NCBI RefSeq assembly: GCF_014694405.1
Contig: NZ_JAAUWV010000013.1
Location: 20,289 to 84,288 of the forward strand
From: Pseudoalteromonas sp. S16_S37
GTDB lineage: Bacteria > Pseudomonadota > Gammaproteobacteria > Enterobacterales > Alteromonadaceae
Length of the DNA: 64,000 nucleotides
Direction of reading: 5' to 3'
This document shows positions 1 to 8,633 of this stretch, piece after piece. The translations under genes and the position numbers were made by a program. Positions within the stretch are counted from its first letter, which is position 1. Each line of letters opens with the position of its first letter. Under the pieces are notes generated by a model. That model was not told the DNA's origin, did not search any database, and saw only the letters and a list, made by a program, of their open reading frames with translations.

Positions 1-1
1 A

Positions 2-2857
2 AAACAGCAAAATGTTACTGCACAGGATACTCAGCTGACGCGCGCTTATGAAGTGCGCAATGGACAATTGAACCCTGTTATCGTGCTCAAAGGGTATGTT
101 GATACGCAGGTTTATCGCTATGTGTTCGATGCCAGAACATTACAAATTCTCAGTCGTAAGCAAGACTTAGATGCATTTACCAGCGATTTGGTCGCAGGTG
201 GTGGCATTGGTGGCAATGAAAAGCTCGGTGCAATTTGCTACTCACCCCAACCGCAAAGTATGAATAACTGTTTGAATTATCAATTTGATGCAAACGCTCC
301 AAAAGGTCAGGAGTTGTTGTTCCAAGTTCAGGATGGGGCAATATTTCAAGCGTTCTCGGGTTATCCATTTATCGTCAGCAAGCTTAATGATACCTGCACA
401 CTAGAAAATCCCTATGTTAAAACCATAGATTACATGAACGATAAGTCTCTCGCAGCAAGTTATCAGTGCGACAGTACGAACGAGCATTTTGATAAGCAGC
501 GTATCGACGACCAGTTCTATGACTATTACAGCTATCTAGCGGTGAATGAAGCACACTTTAATGCTGGAGTGGTGATGCAGTATTACCATACTTTGCTTAA
601 GCAAATGTACCCACAGCAGGCTACTGATTGTGACCCTAATGGGTTTTGCTTAAAGCAGCTTAAACAGAATGTGGGTAATAACACCTATGGTAATACCCAA
701 GCTAACTGGGACGACACTCACGTCAATTACGGTACAGGGAATTACGGTGGTACCCATTATTTTCACACTACTTTGGATGTTGTAGCACATGAGGCAAGTC
801 ATGCTGTGACATTTTGGAACAGCCAGCTAGGTGCGGCCGATCAAGATGGTGCAATAAACGAAGCATTCTCTGATATCGCCAGCGTGGCGGTATTGGATTA
901 CTTACAAGCAAACGTATCGGGTGCTTATAGTCAGTCAGCGGCTTATTTAAATCAAATCAGTGATAGCGCTCAAAATCATCAGAAAAACCGTAAATGGTGG
1001 TACGGTTGGGATGTTATGTACGAAGACAAAGGTGCTCGATTTTTTGAGATGCCTTCATGGGATGGTCGCAGTATTGATCATTTTAAAGATTATCAAACAG
1101 GATTATCGACCTATCACATTGGTGGGGTGTTAAGAAAGGCATTTTACGAACTTGTAAAGACTCACCATTGGTCTATCAACGACGCATTTAAATTGTTTTT
1201 ACGCGCCAACATTGAATGTTTTTTCCCAGGCGCCAGCATTGAAGATGCTGGGCAATGTTTACTCTCTCAAGCCGGCAATTTCACGTATTTAGGCACTGAA
1301 TCTAAGTTAAAAGCTGATATTGATGAAACCTTACATTCTGTGGGGATTGTGGCGCGCAATTCAGACATATCAACATTGGATTTTACCAGCAGCATTAATT
1401 ACAACACGGTGAATTATCGCGTTGCTAGTGTACCAGTAAACGATATCGCGAGGCTTGATATTGCTTGGGGCGATGGTACCGAGGAAAGCTGGCAAGAAGG
1501 GGACTCAAGCAGTATTTACGATTACCTTGAACGCGCACGCCAAGTGAATGTGGATGATCTAGTGCGCTTTAAGCTCACGGTGACACTTAAAAATGGCCAG
1601 CAAAAAGTGGGCTACCGTCATTTTTATAGTCGCGCTGTTGGTGCTTCCTGCGAGCCATATTTTAATCAAGGTCAAGTGCACACCACAGATGTCAGTGTTA
1701 ATGATACAGCACTTGCGCTCAGCAGCGAGCGCTATCAAAGTTTGTTAATCAATGCAGTGTCATTTAATAGGCATAACGAACAGACCTTAACGTTACCATC
1801 ATCACTGAGCGATAAGCGTGTCACTTTGTTGGTTGACAGTAATCGCAATGGTTTATTCTCAGCCGATGAAATGGTTTTGAACAACCAACTAGTTGGCAAT
1901 GGTACGGTGAATTTTACTTTGCCTGAGACACTCTCAGCAGGCGTTACTATGTTGCGTATGGCCATCGGCAGTGAATATAACTTCTACGACACGTGTGGGC
2001 ATACCAAACTAGCTCAGGTAATTGATTTAAAAGCAGACATAGATGTACCTGAACTACCAATCAAAGCGGGCTTTGAGTATCAAGTTCTAGCAGATAATCG
2101 CGTTGAATTTATCAATACTTCACAGGCCAATGTGTTGCGCCAGCCTAAGTATCAATGGCAGTTTGGCTTTGATGGCCGCACTAGCTCAGCACAAACCCCT
2201 GGCGTTATTGATTATCCTAAAGTAGTAGGCAATTACACGGTGACCTTATCGGTAAGTTACCAAGATGGCAGCGGTGAAACAGACACGTTCAGTAAAAACA
2301 TCTCATTGTCTGAGCCTCAGCAGTGTGTGGTTGCGATAAGCGATCAAAATAATGCCAATACGTTTTATATCGATCAAATCATGATGTGGACATCAATTAA
2401 TGACCGCTTATCGGTTACGGGGGCACAAGGCACCAATAGCATGGGCTACGTACTACATAAATCTAACTTTAGCTTTACTCGCTCACAAGAGCTTACCGTA
2501 GATATTGTCAGCAATGAGATCAGTGAATCGACAGCTGAACGTCTTTTGAACAATCGAGCAAATGAACTGCGTTTCACCATCTGGTTGGATAAAGATGAGG
2601 ACAAAAAGTTTGAGCTAGGTGAAGAAAACTTTAGCGACATGAATAGTAACTACCTCAAAGAGTGCAGCAATGGTCGTTGCCGTATTAAAGCCAGTCAATC
2701 GCTGTTCTTACCTTATGTTCGCTGGTGGGAAGACAAAGACTATGTGATCCGTGCTCGTTTAGAAGAGCAACCTCAAGCAAGTAAAGGGCAAGACGGCTGC
2801 AATAACTTCCATTACGGTGAAGTTTCCGACATCAAGTTCTCAGTCACTGGCTGGTAA
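2..2857 (+). CDS. M4 (thermolysin-like) metalloprotease with PKD-like and GEVED domains, 5' partial
   Basis: The frame is open to the left edge, so the true start and signal peptide lie outside the window. The GTG at 53 is not a credible start, because the residues before it continue a propeptide-like sequence. Residues below are counted from 53. The zinc motif HEASH is at 246-250, and the third ligand lies in NEAFSD (E270), 20 residues on, as in thermolysin. A later STYHIGG supplies the expected catalytic histidine. After the protease come a degenerate calcium-style segment (DSNRNGLFSADE), a PKD-like beta domain around 665-750 and a C-terminal GEVED-like domain ending YGEVSD. It is probably a secreted zinc endopeptidase and a plausible type II secretion substrate. 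It lies 107 bp upstream of the Hint-protein gene on the same strand. The M4 call is firm; the target is unknown. Confidence 0.85.
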   Translation, partial: KQQNVTAQDTQLTRAYEVRNGQLNPVIVLKGYVDTQVYRYVFDARTLQILSRKQDLDAFTSDLVAGGGIGGNEKLGAICYSPQPQSMNNCLNYQFDANAPKGQELLFQVQDGAIFQAFSGYPFIVSKLNDTCTLENPYVKTIDYMNDKSLAASYQCDSTNEHFDKQRIDDQFYDYYSYLAVNEAHFNAGVVMQYYHTLLKQMYPQQATDCDPNGFCLKQLKQNVGNNTYGNTQANWDDTHVNYGTGNYGGTHYFHTTLDVVAHEASHAVTFWNSQLGAADQDGAINEAFSDIASVAVLDYLQANVSGAYSQSAAYLNQISDSAQNHQKNRKWWYGWDVMYEDKGARFFEMPSWDGRSIDHFKDYQTGLSTYHIGGVLRKAFYELVKTHHWSINDAFKLFLRANIECFFPGASIEDAGQCLLSQAGNFTYLGTESKLKADIDETLHSVGIVARNSDISTLDFTSSINYNTVNYRVASVPVNDIARLDIAWGDGTEESWQEGDSSSIYDYLERARQVNVDDLVRFKLTVTLKNGQQKVGYRHFYSRAVGASCEPYFNQGQVHTTDVSVNDTALALSSERYQSLLINAVSFNRHNEQTLTLPSSLSDKRVTLLVDSNRNGLFSADEMVLNNQLVGNGTVNFTLPETLSAGVTMLRMAIGSEYNFYDTCGHTKLAQVIDLKADIDVPELPIKAGFEYQVLADNRVEFINTSQANVLRQPKYQWQFGFDGRTSSAQTPGVIDYPKVVGNYTVTLSVSYQDGSGETDTFSKNISLSEPQQCVVAISDQNNANTFYIDQIMMWTSINDRLSVTGAQGTNSMGYVLHKSNFSFTRSQELTVDIVSNEISESTAERLLNNRANELRFTIWLDKDEDKKFELGEENFSDMNSNYLKECSNGRCRIKASQSLFLPYVRWWEDKDYVIRARLEEQPQASKGQDGCNNFHYGEVSDIKFSVTGW

Positions 2858-2883
2858 ATAACACTTCTTTTAGCAGTAAGGGC

Positions 2884-2905
2884 CCTTGTATCAATTGATA
2901 CAAGG
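2884..2905. other. perfect 22-bp palindrome between protease and Hint gene
   Basis: The arm CCTTGTATCAA is followed directly by its exact reverse complement with no spacer. It lies in the 107-bp gap between the protease and the Hint-protein gene. No T-run follows, so it is not a classic terminator. It could be an RNA processing or stabilising hairpin or a protein-binding site. Confidence 0.6.
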
Positions 2906-2964
2906 TTCCTGAGCTTGTGCTCAAAAAACACCAATAAAGGTAAAATATAACAAAGGGAATCAAG

Positions 2965-4947
2965 ATGAAATTACTCAGTTTATCTGTCGCGCTGGCATTA
3001 GGTGCGGCTACGTCAATAGCCCAAGCACAAAGTGATATTGTGAAGATTAATGCTAGTTCACCTGTACTTGAAATTAAGCAAGGGTTTGTAAAGTCCGACT
3101 TAACAAGCAAGCAAAACATACAAGCGTTAAAGCAGCGTTTAAACAAATATGGGCTTAATAAGCAAAATAGACCCCATTTGTTTAACGTGATTGATAAACA
3201 GTATGCACGTAGCCTAGCGGCACCGAGCTTAGCCATATCAAGCGTGAGTACGGCCAATGATTGTAATGCGCATAACTCAAGTTTGTGCTCGTTTTTCAAA
3301 CACATGGGTATTGAAGTTGCTACTTTGCCTGGTACCAATGAACAGTACCTCGTGGTATCTGCACTGAACAGTGAAAAAAAACCAACCAACTATACGTTTA
3401 TCGATATCACGTTAGTAAACGAAAAAGGTGAATCGATCACGCTACCGCGCTACGCAGAGTTTTTTGGCGATGGTGAGGAAGAAAAAAAGCGTAAGTCAAT
3501 TTACTCATCAGCACGTTTAAGTGACGCTGTGGCTAAATTACAAAGTGCTGAGCAAATATACGCAGATGCATGGGTGACTGTGGTATATACCGACGCAAAT
3601 GGTAACGAAGTTGTAGAAGATAGAAACTCCAAAGTCGAATATTCAAAAGATACTATCTTAGGAGAGTTGGGCTTGATAACCCCTGAAGTACAAAGCGGCG
3701 CGCCAATGGTATCAGTGCAAAATGCGGGTACATTAACCACCGACTTTGGGTCGACTTTATCTCATCCTAAAGACTTACGTTCAAAAGAAGCTGGGCAGCT
3801 AGACAATAAAATAATTGTTTGTTTAAACCGTAATTATGGTGATTGTGACTACGAGAATATTTACCCAGCAGGTACGCCTAATGATCAGTTAAAATTGAAG
3901 ATCCCATTTGTGGGTGAATACATCATGATGGGTAAAGTAACGCGCATCTATCGACCTGATTGGAGCGTCATTGATGTGGTTGATAACGGTGATGGCAGCA
4001 CAACCCTTAAAAGTAGCCCTCAGGTACAAAAGCCTGATGTGATCGACTTTGGCTCTAATATCTTTATTCAAACCAAAGAGGGCGGCGGCGCCACGTCGAT
4101 TTCCGGTGATCAGTACAACGATATTCAAAACTTCTTCGCGGATAACATCCAAGTGGAGTACATCCCATTTGGCCGCCGTACCAAGACTAAATTATCTTGG
4201 AATATCACCCGTAACCAAGGTGTGTTTGGTGACGCAACCTTGTATGGCCGTTATCAAGATGCAAACTGGATAATGAACATTGCTGTTGATAACGAACCGC
4301 GCCCAGGCCAAACACCGCGCGCTGAAACCGTGGTGATTGGTTCTGCAGGTTTAGGGTCATGGGAAGATATCGACTACCCACAAATGCAAATTGTGTATAG
4401 CTGCTTAGCACAAGGTAGTTTGATCACCTTGCCTGATGGCTCACAAATGCCGATTGAAAAGCTTGCCGTGGGCGACCTAGTCATGGGCGCTAGCCAATAC
4501 AATCCAGCCAATCGTTTAGCGCTTGAGATCAAAGATATTTCAGTTGGTGTTGAAGCAATTCCAATGATTGAAATTAAAACCAAATCAGGGAAAAAGTTAC
4601 TGTTAACGGAATCTCACCCTGTGATCATGCAATCGGGCGAGTCTATTTGGGCTAACGAAGTGCAGTTAGGCGATCGTATTCTTACCCAAGATGGAATTGA
4701 GTTTGTAAGCAAAATCAAGCAAGTGAAATTTAAAGACAAGGTTTACAACTTACGTTTATCACGCAGTAAAGACGATCCGAATTACTTAGAAGGTGAAACC
4801 TTCAGCATGTTCGCCAATGGTGTTCAAGTTGGGGATCTGGCGATGCAAAGTAACAATGAGTTTAAGGATAAAGTTGAAACGCAGCAGGATGTTTTGAATC
4901 GCTTACCTGAGCCTTGGCACAAAGATTTTCTCAATAGCATTAAGTAA
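2965..4947 (+). CDS. secreted protein with C-terminal Hint (hedgehog/intein) domain
   Basis: A 660-aa protein with a clear signal peptide (about 1-22, cleavage after AQA). Residues 23-479 are a large extracellular region I do not recognise, with four cysteines (about 94, 102, 287 and 294). A Hint domain begins at Cys480: CLAQGSLITLPDG, then PIEKLAVGDLV, the block-B-like LTESHPV, GDRILTQDG and VYNLRL. In this superfamily Cys1 and the Thr/His of block B drive an N-S acyl shift. The usual terminal His-Asn is replaced by Gly-Asp (NGVQVGD). N-terminal cleavage or hedgehog-like transfer is therefore possible, but intein-style splicing is unlikely. The gene starts a run of five same-strand secreted-protein genes with short gaps. 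The Hint call is from motifs; the role of the N-terminal region is unknown. Confidence 0.75.
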   Translation: MKLLSLSVALALGAATSIAQAQSDIVKINASSPVLEIKQGFVKSDLTSKQNIQALKQRLNKYGLNKQNRPHLFNVIDKQYARSLAAPSLAISSVSTANDCNAHNSSLCSFFKHMGIEVATLPGTNEQYLVVSALNSEKKPTNYTFIDITLVNEKGESITLPRYAEFFGDGEEEKKRKSIYSSARLSDAVAKLQSAEQIYADAWVTVVYTDANGNEVVEDRNSKVEYSKDTILGELGLITPEVQSGAPMVSVQNAGTLTTDFGSTLSHPKDLRSKEAGQLDNKIIVCLNRNYGDCDYENIYPAGTPNDQLKLKIPFVGEYIMMGKVTRIYRPDWSVIDVVDNGDGSTTLKSSPQVQKPDVIDFGSNIFIQTKEGGGATSISGDQYNDIQNFFADNIQVEYIPFGRRTKTKLSWNITRNQGVFGDATLYGRYQDANWIMNIAVDNEPRPGQTPRAETVVIGSAGLGSWEDIDYPQMQIVYSCLAQGSLITLPDGSQMPIEKLAVGDLVMGASQYNPANRLALEIKDISVGVEAIPMIEIKTKSGKKLLLTESHPVIMQSGESIWANEVQLGDRILTQDGIEFVSKIKQVKFKDKVYNLRLSRSKDDPNYLEGETFSMFANGVQVGDLAMQSNNEFKDKVETQQDVLNRLPEPWHKDFLNSIK

Positions 4948-4952
4948 TAGGA

Positions 4953-4970
4953 ATGGCCTGCAAAGGCCAT
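4953..4970 (+). other. intercistronic hairpin
   Basis: ATGGCC, a 6-nt loop and GGCCAT fill the 38-bp gap between the Hint gene and the first SNTX-like gene, just before the GGAG ribosome site. No T-run follows. It may tune mRNA stability or ribosome access. Confidence 0.5.
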
Positions 4971-4985
4971 CTCACGGAGTGAATT

Positions 4986-6221
4986 ATGAATAAATTTATA
5001 AAACTAAATGTGGTATTGGCAGCGCTATGCTCAACCTCAGCTTTGGCGATGAGTGAATCTGATGATGCTAAGCAAAACTTAATTAAGCCTAGCAGCATTG
5101 ATGCGGTACCACTGGGCACGGCTTATCACAGTAAAGGTGAAAACTATCTTGGTCTACAATCAGTTAAAGGTGTTCAGGCAGAGCATTTGGGCAACAGCAA
5201 AATCGATTTTCGTGTTGGTGTTGATTTAGGCTATGAGCAAGCGCTTAAGCTGATTGACGGTAAGGTAGATGCAGGATTTAAGTTTCCAGCTGTGCGGGTT
5301 GATGCTGGGGCAAACTATGCCAAAGATATCAGCGCCGATAAATACACTGGAACCTATACCGTTTATTCGTCGATGAAACCTAAATCTCGGATGTTGATGC
5401 CAAGTGGTATGGTGGGTTATGAGCCTACTCAGGCGGCACTCGACTTAGCCCAAGCACAGCCAGGCAATCGTGAAAAGAACTTAGGTGATGGTTTTGTGCA
5501 TGGCTTTGCCTATGGCTCAAACGTGGTGATCAATATGAAAATTGATTATCGCAATGAAGAAGACAAGCGCTCAATTGGTGGTTACTTAAGTGTTGACTGG
5601 ATTGGTAAAGTCAAAGTGGATGGACAGCTGCAAAAGCTTGATGACACCAAGCGTCAATCGGTAAAAATCACCATCAGTGGCTATCAAAGTGGTGGCGAGC
5701 CGAATCGCTTATTAAACATTATACCTAACGGCATTATGCGCTGTACTTTACTCAACCCAGAGCCTTGCTTTGCGCTCTTTGAATCTGCGATTAATTATTT
5801 GAAAAATGACTACATTAATCAGTTTGATTCACTTGATGACTACAATGTGACCGAAGCCTACATTGCCGAATATCAAGACTCAGGCCCTGCTTTGCAAGCG
5901 CTAGTACCCGCACAAGGTTATGAAGGGGCAAATTACTTAACCAAGTTAGTAGTAAAAGAACTAACAGCCCGTTGGATCGCCGAGCGCTTGACCTATCGCC
6001 GTGCTAAAAACCTGCAGCGTTACTATGCGTCGCAGTTTAGCAACGAGCAATTAACTCAGCTGAGTAACATCGAATCAGCCAGTCGCAATAACGCCAATTT
6101 ATTTGCCGATATGGTTGATTACTGTGAGCAAAATCCAGAAGGGAATTATTGCACTGAATATGAAGCTGCGAATTTGGTTTATTACACCGACTACAGTAGC
6201 TACAGCGATGTTTTGAAGTAA
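4986..6221 (+). CDS. secreted SNTX/MACPF-like protein, paralogue 1
   Basis: A 411-aa protein with a signal peptide (about 1-21, ALA|M). It aligns by eye along its length with the gene at 7088. Shared blocks are LGTAYHS (43-49), LGDGFVHGFAYGSNVVI (about 166-182), DKRSIGGYLSVD (193-204), VDGQLQKLDDTKRQSVKITI (211-230), GGEPNRLLNIIPN (236-248) and NPEPCF (257-262). From memory, the sequence 'GTAYD', then 'VGG..KYL.D.K.S..V.+T', matches the stonustoxin (SNTX) subfamily of MACPF/CDC pore-forming proteins. That is an inference without a search. The C-terminal third is mostly helical with several cysteines and is unassigned. It is likely co-transcribed with the genes on both sides (gaps of 38 and 10 bp). 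The start follows ACGGAG. Pore formation is plausible, not shown. Confidence 0.6.
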   Translation: MNKFIKLNVVLAALCSTSALAMSESDDAKQNLIKPSSIDAVPLGTAYHSKGENYLGLQSVKGVQAEHLGNSKIDFRVGVDLGYEQALKLIDGKVDAGFKFPAVRVDAGANYAKDISADKYTGTYTVYSSMKPKSRMLMPSGMVGYEPTQAALDLAQAQPGNREKNLGDGFVHGFAYGSNVVINMKIDYRNEEDKRSIGGYLSVDWIGKVKVDGQLQKLDDTKRQSVKITISGYQSGGEPNRLLNIIPNGIMRCTLLNPEPCFALFESAINYLKNDYINQFDSLDDYNVTEAYIAEYQDSGPALQALVPAQGYEGANYLTKLVVKELTARWIAERLTYRRAKNLQRYYASQFSNEQLTQLSNIESASRNNANLFADMVDYCEQNPEGNYCTEYEAANLVYYTDYSSYSDVLK

Positions 6222-6231
6222 GGAAACGACC

Positions 6232-7077
6232 ATGATGAAACCATTATTTATCGCCACATCTGTGATGTGTGCAGCAACACAAGTACAAGCGGCGACAGAG
6301 CTTGAACAACAAGCAAATTACAATGAAGTCGGAGAATTTTTAACGGTTGCGCAAGCGCAAGGGCGCTTTGCATGGCTGGAAAAGTGTTACGACGGATTAC
6401 TCGTTGAGATTTGGGAACAATCTCATGACACCACGCAAATTGTGAGCAAGGAAGAAAAGCTTAAGCAGCTCAGAGCGCTTTGGCTATCAGCGGATAAAGT
6501 TGCGCAAGGTCGAGTAAATTACCTCACCTTTGCAAATAGCGATTTTAGTAATCCGTATCAATGGCGCGCGGGTAACAGTGTGAATGATGCCTGTAGCACC
6601 ATGCCTCCTGAATATGTGCCAGTGGCTTTGCAAACCACATTATTGAAAAACCAATATTGTGAGAACCAAAGCTACGACAACGAGTGGGAATGGATTGAAA
6701 AAGTGACCGTCGAGGAGTTTAGTCATGAATCTCAAAGCCACAGTTATAGTGCAATTACCGGTAAAGTGATCAGTTTACCTGCTGGTAGAGCGGTAAAAAT
6801 GTCCGTAACACCCGGAAATAAAGAGCCACAGTATCCATCGCATGTAGCAATGCGAGTGTGGATAGATTGGGATCAGGATGGGGTGATGAGTGAATCAGAA
6901 ATGGTTCATAAATCAGCGTCGGATGCGCCTTTTCAATTTACTTTTGAAGTACCGACTGAGGTACCCGATGGCGTCACCTTGATGCGTATAGCCAGCGATG
7001 CTGGCGGCGGTTCTGATAACGCATGTAAGCGCGTTCAGTATGGTGAGGTGGAAGACTACCTGGTGACAATTCGTTAA
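6232..7077 (+). CDS. small secreted GEVED-domain protein
   Basis: A 281-aa protein with a signal peptide (about 1-20, VQA|AT). A helical N-terminal half of unknown function (about 21-150) is followed by a typical GEVED domain at about 158-281: ENQSYDNEWEWI, an acidic calcium-like loop DWDQDGVMSESE, VPDGVTLMRI and the signature YGEVEDYLVTI at the end. GEVED domains are C-terminal beta modules of secreted or surface proteins. The M4 protease at the start of this run ends in a related domain, so the two could share a surface receptor or calcium-dependent fold. It sits between two SNTX-like paralogues with 10-bp gaps, which suggests co-expression and perhaps a joint complex. Two ATGs are adjacent at 6232 and 6235; the first is used here. 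Confidence 0.75.
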   Translation: MMKPLFIATSVMCAATQVQAATELEQQANYNEVGEFLTVAQAQGRFAWLEKCYDGLLVEIWEQSHDTTQIVSKEEKLKQLRALWLSADKVAQGRVNYLTFANSDFSNPYQWRAGNSVNDACSTMPPEYVPVALQTTLLKNQYCENQSYDNEWEWIEKVTVEEFSHESQSHSYSAITGKVISLPAGRAVKMSVTPGNKEPQYPSHVAMRVWIDWDQDGVMSESEMVHKSASDAPFQFTFEVPTEVPDGVTLMRIASDAGGGSDNACKRVQYGEVEDYLVTIR

Positions 7078-7087
7078 GGACAAAACA

Positions 7088-8569
7088 ATGAAACCAATTT
7101 ATTCAACAATGTTACTAATGGGGCTGTGCACAAGCTCTGTAATGGCAAAGCATAGCGATGCAATTGCAAAAGAAACTATCAATTCAGGTTCGTCTATTTC
7201 AGGCTTAATCAATGACCATATTGCCATAGGTACGGCTTATGACAGCCAAACCAAGCGCTTTTTGAATGTACAGCCTGTTGCTGGGCGGATTGATGAAACA
7301 TACGGTAACAGTGAAGTGACGTTTAAAACGGGCATTGATATGAGCTACGATGATTTGCTCAGCACACTCAATGGTAGCGTTGACTTAGATGTTAACTTCC
7401 CTGTGGTACGTGTATCAGCAGGGGCGTCACTGGCTAAAGAAATGGCCTCTAGCACTTATTCAAGTTCATACACTTTTAGCGCTCGCAGTACGCCTAAAAA
7501 GCGTTTGTTCCTACCGCAAGACAGCAATATTGGTTATACCCTGTCACAAGCCGGTGAGGAAATAGCGAATAAGCATCAGGCTAAATTGCAACAGCTTGCT
7601 GGAGATGAGTTTGTGTCGGCAATCGAATATGGTGCCAATATTATGGTGAACCTGAAGATAGATTACGGCAGCAATAAAGATAAGTCGGAAATTGGTGGCT
7701 ATCTTGATGTGGACTTATATGGTGGGGTATTCAACGTAGGTGGACAACTAAAATACCTACAAGATGATACTAAGTCTTCAGTAAAAATTACGGTGAGAGC
7801 TATCCAAAATGGCGGCGATCCTAAGCAGTTACTTAGCATTATTCCAAATAATATAATTACCTGCTCATTGGATAATCCAAAACCGTGTTTTGATATGTTT
7901 TACGAAGCGGTGCAATACGCTAAAACGGGTTTTGGCTCGCAGTTAAATTCACTGAGCGATTATAACGTCGTGCGTTATTACACCACACGTTATGACAGTG
8001 CCTCTTTAGCGTTGCGTCCTTTGGTGGCCGATTATCAAACTATTCGCAATGCCACTAAGTGGTTGATCAGTGAATTAGAAGATGACTTTAAGCAAGCTGT
8101 ACTTGATGAGCAACGTGCTTCTAATTTATTGACTAGCTACTATGCATATTTACCTGAAGCTCAGCGTAGTGCTGTGGAGACGATTCAAAACCTCGCTTAT
8201 GACAATGCGTGGTTTTTATTCAATGCCGCACAGTTTTGTCGCGACAACCCATTTGGCACAGCATGTGAAGACGAAGTACAAAAAATGAAAGACGATTGTG
8301 CGCGTCGCGGCAAAGTATGCCCAGCAAGTTATGATGTGACGCAACTTCAGTTACCGCAATCTGATCGTCTAGATTGGAAACAGTGTGAACTGGCGCGCCA
8401 AGAAGCCGTGCGTGCAGGTGTTGTGAGTGAAGAAGATAGTGTGAAATATCGCAATATGCGTTGGGCGCCAACCTTCATTAACCTCAATGCTCCTGCCATT
8501 GGTATTTTGAACTGGCGTTTGTGTGAAGGTGCTTTAGGTACTTACGGTAACGCGTTTAATACGCTGTAA
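7088..8569 (+). CDS. secreted SNTX/MACPF-like protein, paralogue 2
   Basis: A 493-aa protein with a signal peptide (1-20, VMA|KH). It is the clearest member of the trio. It has IGTAYDSQTKRFL (47-59), AGDEFVSAIEYGAN (171-184), DKSEIGGYLDVDL (198-210), the SNTX-like block VGGQLKYLQDDTKSS (217-231), VKITVRAIQNGGDP (232-245) and DNPKPCF (262-268). SNTX-type MACPF/CDC proteins carry a similar 'VGG.AKYL.D.K.S' segment in the strand after the first transmembrane hairpin region. I infer the same fold. Paralogue 1 shares about 300 residues. This copy has an extra C-terminal 90 residues with cysteines at about 383, 390, 399 and 405. The gene lies 10 bp after the GEVED gene. Confidence 0.6.
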   Translation: MKPIYSTMLLMGLCTSSVMAKHSDAIAKETINSGSSISGLINDHIAIGTAYDSQTKRFLNVQPVAGRIDETYGNSEVTFKTGIDMSYDDLLSTLNGSVDLDVNFPVVRVSAGASLAKEMASSTYSSSYTFSARSTPKKRLFLPQDSNIGYTLSQAGEEIANKHQAKLQQLAGDEFVSAIEYGANIMVNLKIDYGSNKDKSEIGGYLDVDLYGGVFNVGGQLKYLQDDTKSSVKITVRAIQNGGDPKQLLSIIPNNIITCSLDNPKPCFDMFYEAVQYAKTGFGSQLNSLSDYNVVRYYTTRYDSASLALRPLVADYQTIRNATKWLISELEDDFKQAVLDEQRASNLLTSYYAYLPEAQRSAVETIQNLAYDNAWFLFNAAQFCRDNPFGTACEDEVQKMKDDCARRGKVCPASYDVTQLQLPQSDRLDWKQCELARQEAVRAGVVSEEDSVKYRNMRWAPTFINLNAPAIGILNWRLCEGALGTYGNAFNTL

Positions 8570-8584
8570 ACACCCCAGAGCTGG

Positions 8585-8612
8585 CCAAGGTGCATCCCCT
8601 AGTGCATCTTGG
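8585..8612 (+). other. intercistronic hairpin
   Basis: CCAAGGTGCA pairs with TGCATCTTGG (one non-Watson-Crick position) around an 8-nt loop, in the 64-bp gap before the third paralogue. No T-run follows. It is the third such hairpin in this gene run. Confidence 0.5.
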
Positions 8613-8633
8613 TCTTCTGCTAAAGGAGCTATC

